Positions 1-10,228 of a stretch of DNA of 64,000 nt are shown here, one piece after another. Below the pieces are notes generated by a model, which was given only the letters and a program-made list of their open reading frames with translations, ran no database searches and had not been told where the DNA came from. The stretch spans positions 434,001 through 498,000 of the forward strand of contig CP025323.1 in assembly GCA_004014935.1 (NCBI GenBank), given 5' to 3'. Position 1 is the first letter of the stretch; each line of letters begins with the position of its first letter. This stretch comes from Saccharomycopsis malanga. Its lineage: Eukaryota; Ascomycota; Saccharomycetes; Ascoideales; Saccharomycopsidaceae. A program made the translations under genes and the position numbers.

Positions 1-3000
1 TGTTGACAGTAGCGAATCGCACAGCAGCTTCTATGGATCTGGTGCATAACTCTTCACGGTTTTGTTTGATTGTGTTATAATAATCTCCGTCCTCATCAGG
101 AATAGCAGTGGAGGCTGTGCCATCTGCTGGGTTAGAACCGTCGTAGGAGGTACCATTTTTGTTGATGAGAGAATAACCATTTGCACTATTCAACTCAAAA
201 TTATTGGCATGGTAATTGAAGCTCACGCCTCCCATATTGAAAAATACGGGAAAATTCGGTTGCTTCCAATTGAGGGTTTTGCAAACAATTGGATTGAAAG
301 ACGAGAATACAATGGACCGTTTCTTTCCATCTGGGCTGTGTGATCTAATATGGGAGAACACAGTAGTGAGAATCAGATCAATAAAAGAATTTAGGTTGAT
401 ATGGTTTGCAGAAGAAAAGCCACTATTATTGGCTGAAAGCATTTTGAAAAAACTGTGGAGCTCAAATTTACTAGGATAAAAGATATCAAAATTGATGGAA
501 ATTTCCTTGGGTAAAATAACCAATATGACACTCAAAGGTAAATATGTGCTACTTAAAACCTCATTGACCTTTTTGATAAAGGTTTTCCGTTGCATATTCA
601 TCACTTCTGTAGAAACACCACTTGACTGTAGGCCTAAATACTCTTGTCTTAAAAGACGCAATTGCTGTTTGGCTTCTTCATTGTTATAATTCTTAGGAGC
701 CACTGCTGATAATTCAGCAGAATTCAAGTTGAGCAAAGACAATTTAAGACCATTTTCCAACTGTATAAAGTTGTGAGGACATATGACAGGTGTTCCATCA
801 CTTAACATACAAATATTGATTTTTAAGTAATCTCCAGATAAAGAAGATGCTGCCACAAATGACAACATGGATGTGACTTGATTGTTCAAGTCCTGCTCGT
901 TGTTATTAGTGGATTTCCAATAAGTTTCGTATTTGGTGATTTCAAGAGGTGTTCCACAATATGAATAAATGATTTGATATTTGAATGTTAACTCACCAAT
1001 ATTTTTTAAACGAGTATCGAACAAAGGAAGGGTGACGATATCAGAATTATCATTCATAAAGCCAACCTTACCGTTGCTCAAGAATACAGAAGACAAAGCG
1101 GTGGTTTTCGCTATGATTTTAGTACCAAAGGTTGGATATAATTCAAAATCCATAGAAAAATCAGTTGTGAGTTCACCAATCTGGAAATTGACAAAGTTGT
1201 CTTTTTCATTTATTGGCAACAACAAGTTTCTTGGCACCATATCGGAGGAACTGGACATCATTGTTATTCTTCCGGGGAATAACGGAGTGTCAAAATCATC
1301 TTCCAAAGGATAACCATCTTCGGCATGTGTTTTTTTATCATTATGCTTTCTATTGTTGCTATGATAATTGAATAGTTTGATAGACAGTTTTCCAGGCAAG
1401 AAAAATATTTGCAACGAAGTTTTCTTTTCCAAAAAATTGTGACCATATTTTCTCAAAGGAATAATAGGAGGAGGCAAAGATAATGAAGGAATGGTATCAA
1501 TGTTTATTTGGTCACTAAGATGTTCTGTAGTGGACGCCAAGTTCAGTTCGGTACTTGGAATACTGACAGATACAATTTGACTTTGGGGCGATGAAGCGAT
1601 TGGTCTATTATCATCAGACTTCTTAGCAATGGATTTGAACATGTTACTGATATTTGTTGGGCTTGAAACATTACTGTTAACTTTTTGTTTGGATTCTGCA
1701 TCGGAGAGATTCTTGATAGTTAAGGGCGTGTGAGAAAAATTCAAAGAGTGAAACAACGTGTTTAAGACATTGACATGTCCATTATAAGCAGCATAATATA
1801 TAGGAGTATAGTTTTTATCATCCAAAATATCAGGAGCAGCACCATACTTGATGAGTTCCTTAGCGGTCCTAGAGTGACCATGGTAAGAAGCATAGAAGAT
1901 AGGTGTCCAATTATGTAAAGAACAAAGGTTGTTAGGGTTCAAGCCTCCATAATTAACAAGTAACTCTACCACTTTATAATGTCCGGAGCGGGCTACCATA
2001 TGAAGAGGTAACAAACCTTCAACATTAGGAGCATTTCGGTCTATAATATTGCTATAATCCAACAAGGTTTTGATAATTTTGTAATCACCATACTTGCAGG
2101 CGTAATTCAAGGGAGAAAACCCTGGGAAAGAAGAGCATACTTTCTTTTGTTCAGCAGCTATTTCAGCAAGAGAAAGTTCATTTTCTTTAGCAAGCAAATA
2201 ATTAACACAATTTAAATGGTTACTTTTAATAGCCAACAAAAGAGGGGTCATTGTATGATTATCCAAATAATACAAAGTCTCAGGAGCTTTATCAACCAAA
2301 AGTTTAAGAAGATCAAATCTACCAAACTCAGCCGCATAATGTAGTGGAATTTTACTGTTATTATCTCTCATAGTTAAAAGTTCATTGCATCCTTCTTCAA
2401 AATCATTCAGAAGCAATGATTTTATGAGAAAAAAACGAGAGAAACTACCACTATTACTACTGTTGCCATCAACTGGGAATGAAGGTTCCAGAAGCGGAGT
2501 TTTATCAAGTTTTTGCAACTTCATAATACTGTTAGCTCTTGAATTTTTATCACGGTTCTGAACAATGTTCTGGAATTTGTTAACATTTGTGCTAGCAATC
2601 TGATGCAAAAAATTCTTATTGGTATAGTAGTCAACGAAAGTTAAGTTGATTTGTTGCTTGAAGAAATTATAAAAGTTAATCAAATATATGTCTTCGATAG
2701 CAGCCGACATAGCCAAGAAAAAGACTTTGGTAAGTCTTTCGCTATTTTTGAATTCCTTGAGCGTATTCAACCAGTTACTAAGAAGAATCAACTGGTTATT
2801 AGGAGCTGTTGCAATGTTGAGAAACTTGGCATACATGTCATCAGTATGACGATCATCATCCAGAATATTGCTGACACTGCTATCACTATTACTACCATAT
2901 GGTTTGGGTCCTATAACTGAGGTGCTAGCAACAGGCTTGCCTTCTATATATGTTGGCCCGTGGCTCAAAGCAGTATGATCAAAGGTGAAAACGTGTTCTC

Positions 3001-3604
3001 CGTCAGCATAGGCTTCTAATTCCAATATACTATTAGCAACTAAATCATTGAGTTGATTAATTTCTTCTCTATGGAAAACCGGCTGGACGTTGACTGTTGT
3101 AGAGAGATATATTTCTTTTAAATGAGATTTTGATCGTTTGTCCCATTTTTTCAATATCTTACGGAACCCTGTTTCATTGAGTTCGACGAATTGCGACAAT
3201 TGGTCCAATTTCTTGGTGAACTGCTTAAAATTAGCATACAATGTTTGGAATGTGATCGAGGAGTTTTTATTAGTATTATAATCCTTGTTTTTCAATGAGT
3301 TGTATTTCAAAAGCTGAATCTTTTTATTGACCAAAATATCCAATTTGAGCTTTAAGTCCGCCTGTTTTTCAATGTAAAATTCGTTCACCTTCTCCAACTC
3401 ACGCTCAACCCGGAAAAAGAAGGTAGATTTGTTATCCTGAAGTAACTTTTCAATCTGCTGATTATTGAAATCTATTATTTTCGTACCATTGTCCACTGAG
3501 GCTAATTGCTTGATAAGTTTCTTAAGACCCTTATAATTGATAAAATGGCCCAAATACTCGGGAAGCTCCAACTGTTTGGACTCTAAATATTTGCCAAACT
3601 TCAT
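1..3604 (-). CDS. PHO81: Pho81, SPX/ankyrin/GDPD-like CDK inhibitor (3' end cut by the window edge)
   Basis: The frame is open from an ATG at 3602-3604 to the left edge, giving about 1,200 codons without reaching a stop, so the C-terminus is missing. The start MKFGKYLESKQLELPEYLGH is a textbook SPX-domain start (SPX about residues 1-190). Ankyrin repeats follow at about 415-620 (PLHYAAEFGRFDLLKLLV, TPIYYAAYNGHVNVL). The last 200 residues include RSIVFSSFNPIVCKTLNWKQ, which matches the degenerate GDPD-like C-terminus of Pho81. In S. cerevisiae Pho81 (1,178 aa) inhibits the Pho80-Pho85 kinase when phosphate or inositol pyrophosphate signals change, so that Pho4 enters the nucleus. A perfect Pho4-type site lies about 160 bp upstream, which fits the known feedback. 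Identity rests on the domain order and the conserved C-terminal block. Confidence 0.95.
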   Translation of the reverse strand, partial: MKFGKYLESKQLELPEYLGHFINYKGLKKLIKQLASVDNGTKIIDFNNQQIEKLLQDNKSTFFFRVERELEKVNEFYIEKQADLKLKLDILVNKKIQLLKYNSLKNKDYNTNKNSSITFQTLYANFKQFTKKLDQLSQFVELNETGFRKILKKWDKRSKSHLKEIYLSTTVNVQPVFHREEINQLNDLVANSILELEAYADGEHVFTFDHTALSHGPTYIEGKPVASTSVIGPKPYGSNSDSSVSNILDDDRHTDDMYAKFLNIATAPNNQLILLSNWLNTLKEFKNSERLTKVFFLAMSAAIEDIYLINFYNFFKQQINLTFVDYYTNKNFLHQIASTNVNKFQNIVQNRDKNSRANSIMKLQKLDKTPLLEPSFPVDGNSSNSGSFSRFFLIKSLLLNDFEEGCNELLTMRDNNSKIPLHYAAEFGRFDLLKLLVDKAPETLYYLDNHTMTPLLLAIKSNHLNCVNYLLAKENELSLAEIAAEQKKVCSSFPGFSPLNYACKYGDYKIIKTLLDYSNIIDRNAPNVEGLLPLHMVARSGHYKVVELLVNYGGLNPNNLCSLHNWTPIFYASYHGHSRTAKELIKYGAAPDILDDKNYTPIYYAAYNGHVNVLNTLFHSLNFSHTPLTIKNLSDAESKQKVNSNVSSPTNISNMFKSIAKKSDDNRPIASSPQSQIVSVSIPSTELNLASTTEHLSDQINIDTIPSLSLPPPIIPLRKYGHNFLEKKTSLQIFFLPGKLSIKLFNYHSNNRKHNDKKTHAEDGYPLEDDFDTPLFPGRITMMSSSSDMVPRNLLLPINEKDNFVNFQIGELTTDFSMDFELYPTFGTKIIAKTTALSSVFLSNGKVGFMNDNSDIVTLPLFDTRLKNIGELTFKYQIIYSYCGTPLEITKYETYWKSTNNNEQDLNNQVTSMLSFVAASSLSGDYLKINICMLSDGTPVICPHNFIQLENGLKLSLLNLNSAELSAVAPKNYNNEEAKQQLRLLRQEYLGLQSSGVSTEVMNMQRKTFIKKVNEVLSSTYLPLSVILVILPKEISINFDIFYPSKFELHSFFKMLSANNSGFSSANHINLNSFIDLILTTVFSHIRSHSPDGKKRSIVFSSFNPIVCKTLNWKQPNFPVFFNMGGVSFNYHANNFELNSANGYSLINKNGTSYDGSNPADGTASTAIPDEDGDYYNTIKQNREELCTRSIEAAVRFATVN

Positions 3605-4601
3605 GCTTGCTTTACACTTCTAGCCTAAGACGTCCGCCAGTTGCTTCAAAAACTCGCTTTTATTATACCTATGCATCTATATACTTATTTATCCATATTT
3701 CCTTGCCTATATATACAACCGGAATTCTCTCAATCCGCTTTTTCAAATCGCCGATGAGACGCACGTGGGGCATCCACCTTGGGACCTCTACGGCGAAGAG
3801 TATTAAGAAGAATAACTGATAAACAAGAGACCCTGCAATGTAGATCATACGACGTGTATTTGCTGTGAAGATGTTGTATGGAACATTTATATCTATGCGT
3901 AGAATTTGAATGTTTGTTCTGTGAAGCCTTTCAGTTTGAGGTTGGATGGACTCTGCTATTTATAAATAACAATACTATAGTTTTTCCAAGCCATTTTTAT
4001 CTTAGCTAATATAAAAATTTTTTGAACAAAATTATTGTTTATTATAACTCTATTTAATTAAATAAAACTCACTGCTTGTATTAAAAATTTACGGCGAAAA
4101 TAAGCTTATGAATCCTCAATTATTTAGCTCTACTTCATTTACTTAGTACCCTAACAAAAAAATATATGGAAGATGCATTACAATTAATCAACATAATTAT
4201 CATAAAATAACCAACCAATAAAAAAATAAGAGAAAAAAAACTAGCGGTGACTGCATTTGTTTAAAACATGTCCATTCTAGTGTGGTTGTTATAGTTTACC
4301 CATTTTAATTAGGGAATTTCGAATCATTTTAACTCCAACGAATTACTTTCAAATAACTCACACCTCAATAAATCAGATATAGCTAAGAATATATGGTCAT
4401 TACACGTTTCACAAGTACGTCAGACTAAACTTTCCCGGATTTTTTATTAAAAAGCCAAACTAACAATTATATTGTATAACCAGATCCCCAGTTTCTTAAG
4501 TACCGTTTTGGCGGATCTAACCAATTTTTCACTATATACTATTAGGGTGCTATGATGATCAAAATACGACTTTACAGTACTATACAAGCATAAATTCTCG
4601 A
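3605..4601. other. Divergent spacer between PHO81 and the 4602 gene
   Basis: AT-rich promoter region of about 1 kb serving two divergent genes. Apart from the Pho4-type site and TATA-like stretches (for example TATATATACA near 3709) I see no gene, repeat or RNA in it. Confidence 0.5.
3762..3769. promoter_or_regulatory. Pho4-type UAS (CACGTGGG) upstream of PHO81
   Basis: The sequence GCACGTGGG at 3761-3769 contains CACGTG followed by GG, the high-affinity Pho4 form of the E-box. It lies about 158 bp upstream of the PHO81 start codon. PHO81 is a known Pho4 target in S. cerevisiae. The function here is inferred from motif and position. Confidence 0.6.
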
Positions 4602-5684
4602 ATGACGACACAAGTGGTTTTGAAGGGAGCGTCTAGAGGACTTTCGCCAATACGCCACCATTTTTTCGTGGAAGACAAAATTATTTTACGGCCACGCCCT
4701 GTTCCTCATGTTATATACTCCTATTTGAAAGATCATGTTAGTGACAAAACAAAGCTCGCAACAAAGGAAGTGTTTTCTGCACAGTACAAGCGGATTTTTA
4801 AAGATTTCGATTTCATGGCCGTGGACAGAGATGATGAGAACAAGATTGCAAAGCTTCAGAGACTTGCGGCCCCATATTTGACTGAGCCAGAACATCTGGC
4901 ATTGTTTAGCCGAAAACCGAAGAGAAATGGTCGGTTTCGTTTTATCACCTTTTACGACAATCTTAGAGATTACTACGTTAAAAACGGCTTACTGATTTCA
5001 CCGGTGATCACACGAATTCTTCGTCTTTCGCAACATGACCTTCTAAACTTGCATCTTTTGACTACCGACCACATCAAAGCCTACGGTTATAAGTTTCCTT
5101 ACCAATTCTGGAACGGTCTCCACGAAGTTTTGGCCAATAATTACCAGAGGCGAAGCTTTGTAGATTCAAAAAACATGAACCCCGTCACTAGCCACCAGGC
5201 TCTTGGAGCTCTCAGTATCTCAGCCCAGGATTCATTCTCCCGTGTTTTGGTGACCACAGTGCAGGCTTCTAATGTAAACCGTCAAAAGATTTCTGAGTTT
5301 CTTCGGAAAACGTTTGGAATCCCAGGGTCTCTATACAGTACGTCCGTTCCAGAGGACCAGAAACCAGTGTTTAAGCCATTGGAGAACGATGTCGTTTACA
5401 TGGTTTTCAATGACCCTAACTTGCTTCCTCTGATCTCCAACACTTTGACACTTCTTTCCAACGTTCTTCCACATGCAAAGACTGTTTTTGTAAGGCTGCT
5501 CGATGATGGAGACGCCGATCAACCTGTGATGATCAATAACATCCCAGCGTTGCACGCTAGTGACGAAGCCTGGGATGCTACTAGTAAAGCGAAGGTTTCT
5601 TCTGCTGTGTCACAGTTGCAGCACATTCGATTGGATAATTTAAATGACTTGAGCCGTTTAATAGAGGTTGTTGCGAATCGTTGA
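4602..5684 (+). CDS. Unrecognised 360-residue protein
   Basis: Clean open frame from ATG to TGA. I do not recognise the family. The protein is basic in its first half, with an arginine-rich start (residues 10-40: RGLSPIRHHFF, ILRPRPVPHV) and a block SRKPKRNGRFRFITFYDNLR near 103-122. It has no transmembrane segment and no obvious nucleotide-binding motif. The second half (about 200-330) alternates short hydrophobic strands and polar loops, for example DSFSRVLVTTVQASN and NDVVYMVFNDPNLLPLI. A role in mitochondria is conceivable from the basic N-terminus, but the acid residues at about 25-26 argue against a classic presequence. It is divergent from PHO81 and lies about 1.1 kb before MAM3. Coding status is well supported by length; function is unknown. 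Confidence 0.8.
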   Translation: MTTQVVLKGASRGLSPIRHHFFVEDKIILRPRPVPHVIYSYLKDHVSDKTKLATKEVFSAQYKRIFKDFDFMAVDRDDENKIAKLQRLAAPYLTEPEHLALFSRKPKRNGRFRFITFYDNLRDYYVKNGLLISPVITRILRLSQHDLLNLHLLTTDHIKAYGYKFPYQFWNGLHEVLANNYQRRSFVDSKNMNPVTSHQALGALSISAQDSFSRVLVTTVQASNVNRQKISEFLRKTFGIPGSLYSTSVPEDQKPVFKPLENDVVYMVFNDPNLLPLISNTLTLLSNVLPHAKTVFVRLLDDGDADQPVMINNIPALHASDEAWDATSKAKVSSAVSQLQHIRLDNLNDLSRLIEVVANR

Positions 5685-6167
5685 TCAGACTGTTGAATAA
5701 CTTGGTTACATACCTATCTTTCCATGTTAATGTTTATATTATAAATTGCTTAAAAGCATTCATATGCTTCTTAACTGTTTCTTTTTAATGCTATAATTGA
5801 CTTCTAATGCGACTAATGATAGATGTAAAGGTGATAAACCAATCAGTCAACGGTGATTTACCCAGGTTCCTACATGGTATTTATAATCCTATGGCAGTCT
5901 AGGTTTTGTTACTTATTTAAAGCATATTTTAATCATAAAGGCGGTAAAAAACTAAACGTGGTTTCCACAGGCAAGTGCAACTGTCTGAAATACGACCTAA
6001 ACAAAAGTCTAGTGCTTACTTTCCAACCCATCGGGTGTTCAGAAAAGCTAGTGAGAAGTTTACAATGACTGGGACATACTTGAAGTTTTTCCCACTGGGG
6101 TTTACCAAGTCCCCTTAGACATAGCGCGTACATACGGAACTGCTATGTACTGGGCTTGAAATATATG

Positions 6168-6226
<59 letters not shown>

Positions 6227-6772
6227 GGCGATTAAAAGATGGCTTTCATGAATTATATTACGAAATAAATGAGGATATTCATATGCTAACTATTTAAGCC
6301 TGTATATACAACAACTTTTACTTTTCATCGGGCAGCCCCATGCTAATCCCGCCTCTTCTCTCGTTCACATCAATATTCTCATCCCTATAGTAAGTTAACT
6401 TTCCCCATAGACTTTTACACACACTCCTTCCTTTTCCTGTTAAGACGTTGGAAAACCCCTATACCATCTCTCTTGAAATTACATAATCATCCGGTAATTT
6501 GTTAGTAATATCTTACATAATAACAACCATTTTCTCTGGTAAAGTGGGATGCCAATGGGGCTGGTAATTTTCACAATATAGTGAAATGCGATGAAACTGA
6601 AAGAGTTCTGCCCAGAGCCAGCAATTATCCTGTGATTTTTTAATTGGGTGTACTTAGCAGCCGATCAGCTATTTACTGGAACTATATATACGAGCCAATA
6701 TATGGCTAACATTGAGATATAATCGATTTTTTCAAGTATATTGAACTCAATCTATTCGCTCAAAACACGAAA
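5685..6772. other. Spacer before MAM3 holding a SINE copy and an ATT microsatellite
   Basis: No gene is visible. It contains the truncated SINE copy at 5952-6224 with its long ATT tail (about 19 units, 6168-6225). The rest (6240-6772) is AT-rich promoter sequence with TATATATA elements near 6685. Confidence 0.5.
5952..6224 (+). mobile_element. tRNA-derived SINE, copy 1 (5'-truncated)
   Basis: This copy lacks the tRNA-like head and starts inside the shared body (CAGGCAAGTGCAACTGTC, compare 20,724 onward). It continues through GTCTAGTGCTTACTTT (shared with 44,651 onward), then the conserved 3' module (CACTGGGGTTTACCAAGT, CCCCTTAGACATAGCGCGTA, TACTGGGCTTGAAATATATG), and ends in about 19 ATT units. 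It is flanked by AAGGCGGTAAAAAA (5938-5951) and AAGGCGATTAAAAGA (6225-6239), a slightly diverged target-site duplication. 5' truncation plus a duplication is the usual signature of LINE-driven insertion. It has no coding capacity. Confidence 0.75.
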
Positions 6773-8374
6773 ATGAACCGAATGTCAGGCCCTCCGTTGC
6801 ACCGTATTGTGGCTGTTTTTCTGTTGCTTCCACGGTTACTTGCAGCTGTTCCAGCGGCCTTGTTGGAGACTCATAATAAGGAGACTCCAAATCTCGGTGA
6901 CGGGATCGGTGAGGTGGTGAGTTCCCGGGAATGGTGGGTTAGTTTTATTTTGTCGGTGTTCTTGGTCTTATTAGGCGGTGTATTTGCTGGCTTGACAATT
7001 GCATTGATGGGACAAGATGAAGTCAATCTAAAGGTTATTGAGAGCTCTGGAGATGCAGGAGAACGTAAGCATGCTAGAAATGTTCTTCAGCTTATTGGCC
7101 GTAGTAAACATTGGGTTTTGGTGACTTTATTGCTTTCCAACGTCATAACCAATGAGACTTTGCCAATCATTTTGCATAAATGTACTGGTGGCGGTGTGAG
7201 TGCTGTTATTAGTTCTACTGCAGCTATTGTGATTTTTGGTGAGGTTATTCCACAGTCTATCTGCGTTCGTTATGGCTTGCAAATCGGCTCATTCTTCTGC
7301 CCATTTGTTTTGTTCTTGATGTACTGCTTGTATCCTGTAGCATACCCAACAGCACTCTTGCTCGATAAAATGCTAGGGGAAGACCACGGAACTGTATATA
7401 AGAAAGCTGGTTTGAAGACGTTGGTCACTTTGCATCATACTATGGGTGTAGAGAGATTGAGCACTGATGAAGTGACAATTATCTCCTCTGTGTTGGACTT
7501 GAAAGAAAAACAAGTCAAATCTATCATGACCCCTATTGAAGATATCTTCACATTGTCATCAGACACTATCTTGGATGAAGCAATGATTATAAAAATCTTC
7601 AACACTGGGTTTTCACGTATTCCTATTCATTTGCCTAATGAGCCTCTCAATTTCATTGGTATGCTTCTTGTCCGTATTTTGATTAATTACGACCCTGAAG
7701 ATGCTGCCGAGGTTCTGAACTTCCCATTAGCTACTTTGCCAGAAACACCACCAGAAACAACCTGCTTGAACATCTTGAACTACTTCCAGGAAGGTAAATC
7801 CCACATGGTTTTAGTGAGCAAACAGCCTGGAAGTCCTTCAGGAGCTCTTGGAATCTTGACTCTTGAGGATGTAATCGAGGAACTTATTGGGGAAGAAATT
7901 GTTGATGAAAGTGATGTCTTTGTAGATATTCACAATGCTATTAAACGTAAGGAGCCGGGGCCGTTGTCCAGAAAACACTTGACCCAGTATTTCCATACAT
8001 TGGTCAATAGCAGTAAAAAGAACACCCCAGAAGGGCTCAAACAAGCTGTCAAAGCAGACCAGAGCTTGAGTCAACCTGAACGCGAACAGTTGTTGAGCAT
8101 CAGTGCCTCTCTAAGCAGGTCTAATACTGGTGATGACATTATCTCCTCAGGTACTGCCAACGGTGCTGCCAACGGCAAGGCTCATACAAATTACGGAAGT
8201 ATCAACAACAAACTGGCTACAAGTAACATTGTGGTTACAAATGGCGAGGGAGAGGAAGTTGCGGTTGTCCAGAGGCCAAGAGGCATAATCAAACCTTCTA
8301 ATCCTGCCTCAAATCCGCTTAATACTACCAAAACCTATGTTACTATCAAGCGTAACCCAAAGGCTACAACATGA
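6773..8374 (+). CDS. MAM3: Mam3-like CNNM/CorC membrane protein
   Basis: A 533-residue protein with a signal-like N-terminus (hydrophobic 11-31), then a DUF21/CNNM membrane domain at about 55-220 containing FAGLTIALMGQDEVNLKV and IFGEVIPQSICVRYGL, and a pair of CBS domains at about 245-390 (MTPIEDIFTL; GILTLEDVIEELIGEEI). The tail from about 400 is polar and low complexity. This is the layout of S. cerevisiae Mam3, a vacuolar membrane protein linked to metal homeostasis, though that protein is longer (706 aa). Family members handle Mg2+ and other divalent ions; transport itself is not shown for Mam3. A CTG codon at 7715-7717 sits just before NFPLATLPET, where I recall Mam3 having serine (VSHFPLATLPET). 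Confidence 0.92.
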   Translation: MNRMSGPPLHRIVAVFLLLPRLLAAVPAALLETHNKETPNLGDGIGEVVSSREWWVSFILSVFLVLLGGVFAGLTIALMGQDEVNLKVIESSGDAGERKHARNVLQLIGRSKHWVLVTLLLSNVITNETLPIILHKCTGGGVSAVISSTAAIVIFGEVIPQSICVRYGLQIGSFFCPFVLFLMYCLYPVAYPTALLLDKMLGEDHGTVYKKAGLKTLVTLHHTMGVERLSTDEVTIISSVLDLKEKQVKSIMTPIEDIFTLSSDTILDEAMIIKIFNTGFSRIPIHLPNEPLNFIGMLLVRILINYDPEDAAEVLNFPLATLPETPPETTCLNILNYFQEGKSHMVLVSKQPGSPSGALGILTLEDVIEELIGEEIVDESDVFVDIHNAIKRKEPGPLSRKHLTQYFHTLVNSSKKNTPEGLKQAVKADQSLSQPEREQLLSISASLSRSNTGDDIISSGTANGAANGKAHTNYGSINNKLATSNIVVTNGEGEEVAVVQRPRGIIKPSNPASNPLNTTKTYVTIKRNPKATT

Positions 8375-10228
8375 ATCTTTAGGAGTCTGTTTTCATACTT
8401 TTACAAAATAATACCCGTAGGAGACTTTTTCGCTTAGCCTCAGTAACATTTGCCCCGACATCAATTCGTGTTTTGATTCCATAGTTATATTCAAGTTTAT
8501 TTTCACATTTTTGGTTGTAGATAACAAAATAATGTGCTGATACAGTGGAGTAGCTAGCATCAGATACACTGGCAAAAAGAACCAAGTGAAGGGCAAACGT
8601 TTAAGAAACTATGATCAACTATAAGTCAAAAATTATATTCACTAAGCATTCTCTTAATTCTACAGTTGACTGGATCAACATCAGTGGAATACTGTTTCAC
8701 ATGCCGTGCTATTAAAGAAAGGTTCACCTGTTATTTCGTAGTAAAGGACATATATAAACCTTATTGACTAGTCAAACATCTTTCTAACAAAAGCTAGTAA
8801 AAAACCAAAGTAACTAATAATCCCTTCAGCAATTAATCATAAAACGTTTGAAATGACCAAAAAGATTGTTTAATTAAACCTACAATGTCCTCATACTGCA
8901 AATAGTATAGTTATAAATTTATCCTAGTAGAAGTATGTAAAGTTTAGGCGCACATAAAGTTTAAGGAACAGTCCATAGAACTTCATCATTTATATAAGTA
9001 GTTTGTTGGTTTATAAGAACAATAGAAACATTTACTCAGCGTACATAAAGTAGTATGGCGTAGCTGAATTCAATAATTTGACGGGTATTACAATGATACA
9101 GAGAATGTTTTCCTGAGACTATTTTCAACGTGTAGAAAACGTGCATGTTTGGTAGACGAAGCGGAAAGTACGATATATCCTAGATCTGATTGAAACCCAA
9201 AATGCAAAGCATTCTGTTATTTCCTAAAATGGAGATTTACCGGTCTTTTAGTGTGGGTTATAAGTAGATTGGCCCAAGGGCGGCTTTTTAGGGGCCGTGA
9301 CTAATAAGGAAAAGACAGTAAGCAATCTGGCAACCCTGTTTCTGTTCTTGATTTCCCCTTGGCAAATGCCGCGCACAAACTCCGGATGAAGACAAGTTAT
9401 TGAAAGCAAGTGAAATCCAAATTAGCGAGGCAAGGCTACAAGAATGGCAATTTCAAACCGAAGATTTCCAGAATGAACAATAAGGCGATGATGTTTCGTA
9501 ATGGCTATAACAGTGTCAACAGAGATGTCAATAGTAGTGTCTATAGCTGTTTTTTTTAACAATGTGCTAGTATATCGATCTATTTCAAGTAGTCTTCGGA
9601 ACCATCTTGCAGTGGTATGTTGGGCCTGTTCAGTATTGGTAGGATGTGGTTTTATGCGGCCACCCCAATCTAGACTCGAATTACGCGTGGTGGACGGGGA
9701 TTTGAACGCAGGTTTATGCAGGATCATGCTATCTACTGCTGAAGAGAAGGGCAACCACACAGGAGGAGCGCTGCCTTGTGCAGCGATCATGCTGTTTTCG
9801 GACAGGCGCTGCATTGTTCCTATTCCTGGGCAACCGCGTAGACAGCCCAGAACCCTCCTGACAGAAAGAACTGTATCTTAATATTCTGGTTTTCATTTCT
9901 TAGATTTTGTTTTTTTTGGGATTTTTTTTATCAATTATCGAGAGTTTTGTGATTCTTTTATTCCTGTGTTTGTTGACTGTATATCCTCATATTATTGCCG
10001 TTCTCACCCTCGTCATTCTTTTCAGAGCATAGGTGTATCAACACTAGGATTGATCTTATCTTGGAATCATTTGGTTTCGTTCATTCGTTGCAAAAGTCTG
10101 GAAACATTCTAGAGCAATTTTGCTTGAAATCAAACAGATAGATGAAAAAAGTCATCGTTCAAATAATATAGATATACCGCTCGATATTATTAGGTTTAAC
10201 TTTCATCAATCATATACAAGATCTAACC
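8375..10228. other. 1.85-kb spacer with a GC-richer, tRNA-like patch
   Basis: No convincing protein gene. Most of it is AT-rich. The patch at about 9640-9870 is visibly richer in G+C, contains two perfect-stem hairpins on the + strand (CGCTGC...GCAGCG at 9769-9785; CTGGGC...GCCCAG at 9826-9850) and a tRNA-like stretch on the minus strand (separate entry). T-rich runs follow at 9908-9930. The overlapping 126- and 130-codon frames on opposite strands have no recognisable features. Confidence 0.45.
9687..9758 (-). ncRNA. tRNA-like relic or Pol III element (B-box motif)
   Basis: Read on the minus strand, this 72-base stretch starts GTGGTTG and ends CCACCAC, which pair at six of seven positions, like an acceptor stem. 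It carries GCGTTCAAATCCCC, a good match to the T-loop/B-box consensus GGTTCGANTCC. The T stem and the D arm are poor, and no anticodon arm folds cleanly, so it is not a working tRNA. It could be a decayed tRNA, the head of another tRNA-derived repeat, or part of an RNA gene covering the GC-rich patch. Weak call. Confidence 0.3.

Noticed and set aside
9422-9881. Overlapping 130- and 126-codon open frames on opposite strands
   Set aside because: No domain, signal or composition typical of a protein. They follow from the GC-rich patch lacking stops, which may instead be an RNA or relic.
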